This document shows positions 53,759 to 64,000 of a stretch of 64,000 nucleotides of DNA, piece after piece (the stretch's first letter is position 1; every line of letters starts with the position of its first letter). Source of the DNA: Corynebacterium epidermidicanis. Its GTDB lineage: Bacteria > Actinomycetota > Actinomycetes > Mycobacteriales > Mycobacteriaceae. The DNA lies in contig NZ_CP011541.1 of NCBI RefSeq assembly GCF_001021025.1, positions 2,480,001 through 2,544,000 on the forward strand. The letters are read 5' to 3'. Both the position numbers and the translations under genes were made by a program. The notes below the pieces were generated by a model that was given only the letters and a program-made list of their open reading frames with translations, made no database searches and had not been told where the DNA came from.

Positions 53759-54103
53759 ATGACTTTGAAAGACAAGACTGGCGCTGAAGTCGATGTCACT
53801 AAGGAGGACAGCTCCTACGTGATTCGCGACGATGCCGGCAATAAGCTTGGCGCGACCTGTTTCATGGAGCATGAGAACGAGCGCGTGTTCTATCACACCG
53901 AAATCGGTGATGAATTCAGTGGCCGCGGCCTAGCGACCGTACTGATCGCAACCGCACTAGATGACACTTTCAATGAAGGCAAGACAGTAGTACCGGTGTG
54001 CCCCGCGGTAAAGCACTACGTTACTCATCACCCAGAGGAACTGGGTGGCGAGGTCCGCAAGCCCACCACCGCCGACATTGATTTTGTAAGGTCCAATCTG
54101 TGA
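53759..54103 (+). CDS. GNAT-type N-acetyltransferase, short YjdJ-like form
   Basis: 114 residues. A compact GCN5-like fold: strands SSYVIRDDAGNKLGATCFMEHENERVFYHTEI, then the acyl-CoA loop EFSGRGLATVLIATALDDTFNEGKTVVPVCPAVKHYVTHHPE, typical of the short family with Gly-Arg-Gly. RBS GAGGAGAAG precedes the ATG. Its stop overlaps the GTG start of the AhpD-like gene. Acceptor substrate unknown. Confidence 0.87.
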   Translation: MTLKDKTGAEVDVTKEDSSYVIRDDAGNKLGATCFMEHENERVFYHTEIGDEFSGRGLATVLIATALDDTFNEGKTVVPVCPAVKHYVTHHPEELGGEVRKPTTADIDFVRSNL

Positions 54104-54567
54104 AACCAAACCGTCCATATCTCGACAAAACCGACAACGCAACGTATAAGGCCATGTTCCAGGCTGCCAAGATGGCGCGGGAAAATGCACTGGCAGTGGG
54201 CCTTGACGTTGCGACCATCGAGCTCATCAACACTCGGTGCTCCCAGCTCAACGGCTGCGTCACGTGCCTGAGCTTGCACGTGCCGGCGGCACGAAAAGCT
54301 GGTGTGTCCCAGCAAAAGCTCGATGTGCTGCCGGCATGGCGCGAAGCAAACGTGTTTAGCGACCGCGAGCGGGCCTTCCTGCAGATCGCAGAACTAGCGA
54401 CGATCATGAATCCCGCACGGCCGTTAGACCCAGAATTCGACCAGCTCAGCAGCTGCTTATCGACGGCTGAAGTGGCTGCCGCGGAATGGGTTGCCGTAGT
54501 GATCAACGCCTTTAATCGGGTATCGATTTTGAGTGGGCACCCTGCGTTGGGGACGCGTGAAGGCTAG
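54100..54567 (+). CDS. Carboxymuconolactone decarboxylase/AhpD-like peroxidase family protein
   Basis: 155 residues from GTG 54100, in a GTGA overlap with the acetyltransferase gene. The AhpD-type active site is INTRCSQLNGCVTCLSLHVPAARKAG, with the CxxC pair and downstream histidine. Upstream glutamate in ATIELINTR completes the proton relay. Such proteins reduce hydroperoxides or act as carboxymuconolactone decarboxylases; the CxxC-SLH pattern favours the AhpD peroxidase type. No partner AhpC gene is in the window. Confidence 0.9.
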   Translation: MKPNRPYLDKTDNATYKAMFQAAKMARENALAVGLDVATIELINTRCSQLNGCVTCLSLHVPAARKAGVSQQKLDVLPAWREANVFSDRERAFLQIAELATIMNPARPLDPEFDQLSSCLSTAEVAAAEWVAVVINAFNRVSILSGHPALGTREG

Positions 54568-54641
54568 TCGTTGCGGTAGGGATGCAAGGAATCCGGTAGC
54601 GGGCCACAGGTTGTGGTTGCTACCGGATTGTTTGTGTTTTG

Positions 54642-54714
54642 TGGAGCATAGGAGAATCGAACTCCTGACCTTCTGCTTGCAAAGCAGATGCTCTACCAAT
54701 TGAGCTAATGCCCC
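54642..54714 (-). tRNA. tRNA-Ala (anticodon TGC)
   Basis: 73-nt cloverleaf on the minus strand: acceptor arm starts GGGGCAT, D arm TAGCTCAATTGGTAGAGCA, anticodon loop CTTTGCAAG with TGC, T arm GGAGTTCGATTCTCC, discriminator A. CCA is not encoded. It lies 78 bases downstream of the 5S gene and may be cotranscribed with the rrn operon. Confidence 0.95.
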
Positions 54715-54791
54715 GTGTTGTAAGGGTGTGCAAGGCCCGAGAACAAATGGTGTGTTTGTTTCGGGCCTTGCACGTGGTTTTTAAGTTTTTT

Positions 54792-54908
54792 GGTCGGCGG
54801 TGACCTACTCTCCCACACCCTCCCGGGTGCAGTACCATCGGCGCTGGTGGGCTTAGCTTCCGGGTTCGGAATGGGACCGGGCGTTACCCCACCGCTGTTG
54901 CCACCGAC
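54792..54908 (-). rRNA. rrf: 5S ribosomal RNA
   Basis: Minus-strand 5S sequence with terminal helix GTCGGTGG/CCGCCGAC, the CCCATTCCGAACCCGGAAG loop B/C region and GGAGAGTAGG near the 3' end. Ends placed from the terminal helix, within a few bases. Confidence 0.95.
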
Positions 54909-55007
54909 ACATCTTTGTTTGTGTGTGTGGTGTTGTGTCAGTTACTGCATAGTGGACGCGTGCTTTTTGTTCTTGTTTTGTGTTTGTTGTTGGGTGTTGT
55001 TGGTTTT

Positions 55008-59921
<4,914 letters not shown>

Positions 59922-60206
59922 AGAACGATCAAAATAATCAGAACTCAAGAAAAGCCCAACTACCTGACAAAAACAAACAACCAGCAAAAAAAAATTCACT
60001 AAATTGTCCAAAAAAAACGTGATGACAAACAGATCCGACGAGGAAAAACCCGCCACCACAAAAAATTGAGTACTAATGCTTACACAGACCACTCCTGGCC
60101 TGCCGGCACCAACACACAACCAAAAACAAAAAAAGTACTTGGCACACTATTGAGTTCTCAAACAACACACGCACACCCCACCAGCAACCACACAACATGG
60201 CCACAA
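59922..60206 (-). promoter_or_regulatory. rrn leader region upstream of 16S
   Basis: 285 bases with no gene. Contains GTTGTTTGAGAACTCAATAG (minus strand, near 60146-60165), the conserved actinobacterial rrn leader/antitermination-processing element, and several long T tracts. No convincing -35/-10 pair is seen in it, so the rrn promoter is probably further upstream, beyond the inserted IS element. Confidence 0.65.
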
Positions 60207-60234
60207 TGAAGCGTCCTGGGTTTTGTTCCGCTTC

Positions 60235-61143
60235 TTATACGGGGGTCAGCTCGCTGACCCGGGTGTGATTATACATATCGATGATCTCTGCAGGGCTCTT
60301 ATATCCGAGGGCTTCGTGGAGGCGCTCGTGGTTCCACCAGTGGACCCAGTTCAACGTCGCAAACTCGACCTCGGTCAGTGAGAACCAGGGCTGGGAATAG
60401 ATCAGCTCGGCTTTGTACAGGCCGTTGACAGCCTCGGCTAGCGCGTTATCGTAGGAATCACCCACGCTCCCGGTGGAGGGCTTGATCCCGTAGTCAGCGA
60501 GTTTCTCGTTGTAGGCAACACTCGTGTATTGCGAGCCATGATCGGAATGATGCGTCAGATCCACCAGAGTATCTTTCGCTCCCTGAATGGCCTGCTCGAG
60601 TGCCTCTAGTGGTAGCGCCTCGGTTTTCATCGAAGAACGCGTCGCCCAACCCACAATCTTGCGGCTATACACATCAGTAACGAACGCTGTATACACGAAG
60701 CCGGATAGGGTTCGTACATACGTGATATCAGCAACCCACAGCTGGTTGGGCCTACTGGCCTTGAACTGCCGATTGACCAGATCCGGACGAGAATCTACTT
60801 CCTGAACGGGCCGGGTTGTGATTGGGGCGCGTCCCCGGCGAACACCCTCAATTCCACCGATTCTCATGAGCCGAGCCACCTGGTCACGGCCAACATCCCA
60901 ACCAGCACGCCGCACTGCATGCCACATCTTCCGCACCCCGTAGACGCTGTAATTCTTGGTGTGGATCTTCTTGAGCTCATCGATCAGGATCCTGTCTCGT
61001 ATGCTTCTGGCGCTCGCTGGCCTGCTCTTCGCCAGCCGGTAGCCACGAGAGGTGATAAACCCTCCCTCCAGACTCACGCCCAATACCCGGCAAATCGGCT
61101 CGACCCCGAAACGATCCCTATACTCATCAATATAAGCAATCAT
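60235..61143 (-). CDS. IS3-family transposase OrfB (integrase core)
   Basis: 302 residues. HTH_21 region near residues 50-105 (IHTKNYSVYGVRKMWHAVRRAGWDVGRDQVARLMRIGGI) and rve core at about 130-290. DDE residues: D in LWVADITYVRT, D in THHSDHGSQYTS, E in SYDNALAEAVNGLYKAE. In IS3 elements OrfB is normally made as an OrfAB fusion by -1 frameshifting; here OrfB also has its own ATG overlapping the orfA stop (TAATG), so coupling is another possibility. Confidence 0.95.
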   Translation of the reverse strand: MIAYIDEYRDRFGVEPICRVLGVSLEGGFITSRGYRLAKSRPASARSIRDRILIDELKKIHTKNYSVYGVRKMWHAVRRAGWDVGRDQVARLMRIGGIEGVRRGRAPITTRPVQEVDSRPDLVNRQFKASRPNQLWVADITYVRTLSGFVYTAFVTDVYSRKIVGWATRSSMKTEALPLEALEQAIQGAKDTLVDLTHHSDHGSQYTSVAYNEKLADYGIKPSTGSVGDSYDNALAEAVNGLYKAELIYSQPWFSLTEVEFATLNWVHWWNHERLHEALGYKSPAEIIDMYNHTRVSELTPV

Positions 61144-61460
61144 TATCGGGCCGGACGGTCGAGCTCCGCTGCGAAAAAAGCCGAAGCAGTCTTCAAAATC
61201 TCATTCGCCCGCCGCAACTCCGCAACCTCGCGTTTGAGCCGTTTAATCTCCTCATGCTCTTCACGCGTAAGCCCCTGCCGTTCACCCGCGTTCACTAAAT
61301 GCTGCTCGTACCAGCGGCGCAGCGATTCATTCGCGATCCCTAGCTTCGGTGCGATCTCATTGACCGCCTGCCACTGAGAACACGAGCCATCATCGGCTAA
61401 ACGATCGATCAGCATCCGCACCGCGCGATCCTTGAACTCCTGTGAATACCTCTTGGCCAT
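61143..61460 (-). CDS. IS3-family transposase OrfA (helix-turn-helix)
   Basis: 105 residues. HTH_Tnp_1 domain: RYSQEFKDRAVRMLIDRLADDGSCSQWQAVNEIAPKLGIANESLRRWYEQH, then a leucine-zipper-like coiled coil (LTREEHEEIKRLKREVAELRRANEILKTASAFFAAEL). Binds the terminal repeats. A T6C run near its end could act as a slippery site. Intact. Confidence 0.95.
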   Translation of the reverse strand: MAKRYSQEFKDRAVRMLIDRLADDGSCSQWQAVNEIAPKLGIANESLRRWYEQHLVNAGERQGLTREEHEEIKRLKREVAELRRANEILKTASAFFAAELDRPAR

Positions 61461-61508
61461 GTTCCAATCCTCTCAAAAGTGAGTAGGAACAAAACCCAGG
61501 ACGCTTCA

Positions 61509-61652
61509 ACAAAGTAAAGGAGACAGCCAGCAACATGTTTTCCTACCGCCACACACTCACAAAGCGGGGCGTTGTCGGTCGCGCTGACCCACATAAAGTT
61601 ACACACCACCCAAACAAAACACAAACACCCAGCTCAGATGACGTATTTTCAA
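61509..61652 (-). promoter_or_regulatory. Probable rrn promoter region separated from 16S by the IS element
   Basis: 144 bases with no gene, between the IS right end and the ABC permease stop. Transcription toward the rrn genes would start here or further upstream; a TAACTT hexamer on the minus strand (61596-61601) with TTTGTG 18 bases ahead is one candidate. Evidence is weak. Confidence 0.35.
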
Positions 61653-62645
61653 CTAAAGAATGGCGCGCCTAGGCACATGGTTTTGGGTTACCCGACGGCG
61701 GACCGGACCTTCGAGAATGAACCCGACGCCAATTAGGGTTACAGCGACAACGTAAAACAGTGCCGAGTTCTCCCAGATCACCGCTAGCCAGATCCCCACC
61801 ATTCCGGTTGCCCCGGACGCCACGCCGATTCCCGCGCACACCACCCAGGCCTTGGCTTGAAAAACAACGACGTTCATCAAGGAAAGCGTCGGCAGTAGCG
61901 ATGCAAGCACCATAAGTGCGAGCCCGAGTGCCGAGATGGGCGGCTGGAAGGTGAGCCAATATAGCGTCGTTAGGCCCAGGAGGAGTGCGAGCGCCACGGC
62001 GTCGCTAAGCCAAGCCAGTTTGATCCACTGTTCGCGCGGGCGACCTAGGGCTACCCAGGACTGCAGGTTGGTGAAGCTCCATAGCGGGGCGATCCAGAGC
62101 AGTGCTACACCCATTCCGAGGAACCCGGCTAGATCTTCCAGAGCAGTGTCCTGTCGGATCGCCACCACCAAAATCACTAGCGCGATGAAGGCAAATACCA
62201 GCCAGGGCGCCACCATTGGTGCCAGCACGCTGCCCAGCCAAGCTGGAGAGGTTGGTCGATTGGTGGCGCTTACACCACCCCAGATACGCCTTGATCCAGC
62301 CAAATTTTTGCTGTTCAGCCACATTCCGACAGCGACCCCGACCACAAAGACCAACATGTAGCCTAACGGGCGTTCATTGCCGAAGATGTAGGGAAGCACG
62401 AGCATCAACACGCCAAAGAAGGCGGAAGCGATGAGATAGTCACGCAACCATTGCTTATGCGTGAGGTTGAGCGCCCGATACTTTACCTCCACGACTCCGG
62501 TGAGCCAGGGGAGCACGAAGTGCCAGATCGTCAGCACTAGCGGCGTCAAGGGCCCGTCGATATGTATTACTGCACCATAAAGAAGACACATCAGCTGCAG
62601 TGGCAAGAAAGCAGGCTCAAAGATGAGTTGAAAGCGGAATTTCAT
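61653..62645 (-). CDS. ABC transporter membrane component of a YtrABC-like system
   Basis: 330 residues with about nine to ten hydrophobic segments and almost no soluble domain. Sequence features fit the permease partners of GntR/YtrA-linked ABC systems. It begins directly after the ATPase gene. No family-specific motif was recognised; assignment is mainly from operon context. Probably exports or protects against an envelope-active compound (inference). Confidence 0.75.
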   Translation of the reverse strand: MKFRFQLIFEPAFLPLQLMCLLYGAVIHIDGPLTPLVLTIWHFVLPWLTGVVEVKYRALNLTHKQWLRDYLIASAFFGVLMLVLPYIFGNERPLGYMLVFVVGVAVGMWLNSKNLAGSRRIWGGVSATNRPTSPAWLGSVLAPMVAPWLVFAFIALVILVVAIRQDTALEDLAGFLGMGVALLWIAPLWSFTNLQSWVALGRPREQWIKLAWLSDAVALALLLGLTTLYWLTFQPPISALGLALMVLASLLPTLSLMNVVVFQAKAWVVCAGIGVASGATGMVGIWLAVIWENSALFYVVAVTLIGVGFILEGPVRRRVTQNHVPRRAIL

Positions 62646-63497
62646 TTAGCTCGCCTCCGCTCTTTCGAGTTGGCGCGAGAGCGCGAGCACGGCCGTCTCC
62701 AGGTCTACATTCTCCGAGCGGAAACCGCTGGGTATGCGGTCGAGTTTGGCTGCGTCAACCAGGACTCGGCTGTATCCAGCGGCATCTTCCTGGCCTAGGA
62801 TGTTGCCACCTAGAAGTTCTAGTTTGCTGGTTGGCCCGGTGAGTGCGACGACCCTTTCTTGCAGTTCGGGGGACGTTGCTGACAGTGGGATCCGGCCGTC
62901 GTAAAGCAAGTGCACGGCATCCAGCACACGGGCGGTTTCGTTGATGTGGTGCGTAGAGATGAGGAAGGTGCGAGGCTTTAGCTGCTGTTCCTCAAGTATG
63001 AGGCGGTAGAGCAGCTCGCGTCGTTCGGCGTCGATACCGAGATATGGCTCGTCGAGCAGGGTGACGTCACAGCGAGACGCGAGCCCGAAGCAGACGAACA
63101 TTGCCGAGCGCTGCCCCAAGGACAGCTGCTGGTTCGGCTTCTTCACGTCGAGGTCAAAAATCTGCGCCAGCTCATAGGCGCGCGCTTCATCGAAGCTCGT
63201 CCAGCGCTGCGCACCGAGGCCGAACAGGCGCTTGGCGCTCCACCTCGGCATGATGGTGAGGTCATTACCAGCGAGGATCGTGCGCGACATCGTGGCTTCA
63301 TTATCGAAGACTTCGTTTCCAAACGCCCGCACCGAGCCTTGGTATTTTTGCTGGCCGGCCAGCACCCGCATCAACGTGGTCTTTCCCGAACCGTTCGGGC
63401 CGACCAACCCGTGGATCAGCCCTTCCTCCAGCACGAGGTCAAGCTCGGTCAAGACAGGTTGTTGATATGAGACAGTGAGGTTTTGCGCTCTAATCAT
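62646..63497 (-). CDS. ABC transporter ATP-binding protein (YtrB-like)
   Basis: 283 residues. Walker A GLVGPNGSGKTTLMRVLAG, Q-loop region ILAGNDLTIMP, signature LSLGQRSAMFVCFGLA (degenerate LSGGQ), Walker B VTLLDEPYLGID and H-loop LISTHHINETARV. About 70 residues after the core form an extra C-terminal segment. The start overlaps the GntR gene end by four bases and the permease gene follows immediately. Energises the membrane partner. Confidence 0.92.
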   Translation of the reverse strand: MIRAQNLTVSYQQPVLTELDLVLEEGLIHGLVGPNGSGKTTLMRVLAGQQKYQGSVRAFGNEVFDNEATMSRTILAGNDLTIMPRWSAKRLFGLGAQRWTSFDEARAYELAQIFDLDVKKPNQQLSLGQRSAMFVCFGLASRCDVTLLDEPYLGIDAERRELLYRLILEEQQLKPRTFLISTHHINETARVLDAVHLLYDGRIPLSATSPELQERVVALTGPTSKLELLGGNILGQEDAAGYSRVLVDAAKLDRIPSGFRSENVDLETAVLALSRQLERAEAS

Positions 63498-63877
63498 GGT
63501 TGCTCCTGGTAGAGACCGCGGGATTCCGCGACTCGGTCGATGAGTTCGTGCAGATCCGTCCGGGACATCTCGAGCTTGACCGCCTCGTCCACGAGCGGGG
63601 CAAGGTAGGTGGCCGGGAAAGCTTCTCGACGCCGTTCGACAATCAAACTGTGGGCTGCTTCGGTGACAAACATTCCGATCCCTCTGCGTTTTTCGAGCAC
63701 GCCGGCGTCGACAAGCAATGTCAGTCCTTTGCGTGCGGTGGCTGGGTTTATGCGATGGAAACTGGATAGTTCGTTGGTGGAAGGTGCTCGGTCGCCTGGT
63801 CTCAGGGTCCCGTCGAGGATGGAATCTTCGACCAGGTCAGCAATTTGGCGAAACAAAGGTGCGGCTGATTCGTCCAC
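63494..63877 (-). CDS. GntR-family regulator, YtrA subfamily
   Basis: 127 residues: an N-terminal winged helix (PLFRQIADLVEDSILDGTLRPGDRAPSTNELSSFHRINPATARKGLTLLVDAGVLEKRRGIGMFV) and a short helical tail, the YtrA subgroup without a large ligand domain. GTG start at 63877 with AGGAC upstream. Heads the GntR-ATPase-permease operon and has a strong palindrome just upstream, so it is probably autorepressed and released by an antibiotic or envelope stress, as for B. subtilis YtrA (inference). Confidence 0.9.
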   Translation of the reverse strand: MDESAAPLFRQIADLVEDSILDGTLRPGDRAPSTNELSSFHRINPATARKGLTLLVDAGVLEKRRGIGMFVTEAAHSLIVERRREAFPATYLAPLVDEAVKLEMSRTDLHELIDRVAESRGLYQEQP

Positions 63878-63894
63878 GACACGTCCTAGCTAGT

Positions 63895-63920
63895 TGGTTG
63901 GTTACTCATGTAACTAACCA
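63895..63920. promoter_or_regulatory. Palindromic operator of the GntR/ABC operon
   Basis: TGGTTGGTTAC (63895-63905) and GTAACTAACCA (63910-63920) match at 10 of 11 positions as an inverted repeat with a 4-base spacer, 18 bases before the GTG start. Fits a YtrA-type operator. Beyond it, 63921-64000 holds no recognisable gene. Confidence 0.75.
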
Positions 63921-64000
63921 TATAACCTTGGTGGCGCGTGGCGCAACCCCCCGAATTGTGGAAAAAATTATGGAACCCCACTCCGCGGGTAAAAACACCT

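Larger units (their letters stand above)
60207..61508 (-). mobile_element. Complete IS3-family insertion sequence (1302 bp)
   Basis: Bounded by perfect 23-bp terminal inverted repeats (60207-60229 and 61486-61508, beginning TGAAGCGTCCTGGGTTTTG). The flanking 4 bases are ACAA on both sides (60203-60206, 61509-61512), a target-site duplication. Both reading frames orfA and orfB are intact, so the copy may be mobile. Sits between the rrn leader and upstream DNA. Confidence 0.93.

Noticed and set aside
1065..54465. The repeated 11-mer as DnaA boxes
   Set aside because: The DnaA box is TTATCCACA; the 11-mer shares only TTATC and the copies are not clustered near an origin.
61143..61200. Programmed frameshift site in the IS3 element
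   Set aside because: A T6C run is present, but the usual A6G slippery sequence is not, and OrfB has its own overlapping ATG, so a frameshift was not asserted.

Overview
The window is chromosomal DNA of a high-GC actinobacterium, very probably a Corynebacterium (species not determined). Evidence: a septum-formation protein, an LCP-family arabinogalactan ligase, Lsr2, a DUF2020 lipoprotein, a class E sortase, a Gram-positive YidC, an rrn spacer without tRNAs, and the order glpQ-pyk-ldh near serS-gntR-pheA-lcpA, which from memory resembles the serS to ldhA region of C. glutamicum.

Layout. 1-8559 (-): one giant secreted mosaic adhesin, open at the left edge. 8816-28715: conserved core. It holds serS with an acyltransferase and a HAD phosphatase; a HutC-type GntR regulator; a septum-formation protein with a metallopeptidase; pheA with a histidine phosphatase; an amidase with a CPBP protease; a DUF2975/HTH/S41 module; an LCP ligase; a lipase; DUF5926; glpQ; a long pyruvate kinase; ldh; a Tat-exported PhoD phosphatase; and lsr2. 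28734-40530: a NarL-type two-component system, a DUF2020 lipoprotein, a repeat-rich gap, a class E sortase with a tiny membrane partner, YidC, TetR, two stress proteins, a 46-residue candidate envelope peptide, a pseudouridine synthase and a MacB/FtsX-type ABC transporter.

40752-52283: a catabolic island for homoprotocatechuate. A seven-gene minus-strand operon encodes a ring-cleaving dioxygenase, semialdehyde dehydrogenase, isomerase fused to an RraA-like domain, hydratase, aldolase, succinate-semialdehyde dehydrogenase and an embedded FCD-type GntR regulator. A divergent transporter and a single-component FAD hydroxylase lie beside it. Together they would take a hydroxylated phenylacetate (or similar) through meta-cleavage to pyruvate and succinate. 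A common 12-bp motif at both outward promoters suggests one regulon.

52337-64000: a TMEM175-like channel; a small isochorismatase/GNAT/AhpD-like operon; a complete rrn operon on the minus strand (16S-23S-5S) followed by tRNA-Ala(TGC); a complete 1302-bp IS3-family element inserted just upstream of the rrn leader; and a GntR/ABC/permease operon with a clear palindromic operator.

The most unusual sequence-level observation is an 11-mer, CGTCGATAAGC, found exactly eleven times in the window, inside genes, on both strands and in three reading frames. Long open frames opposite the adhesin and across the rRNA genes are treated as shadows.
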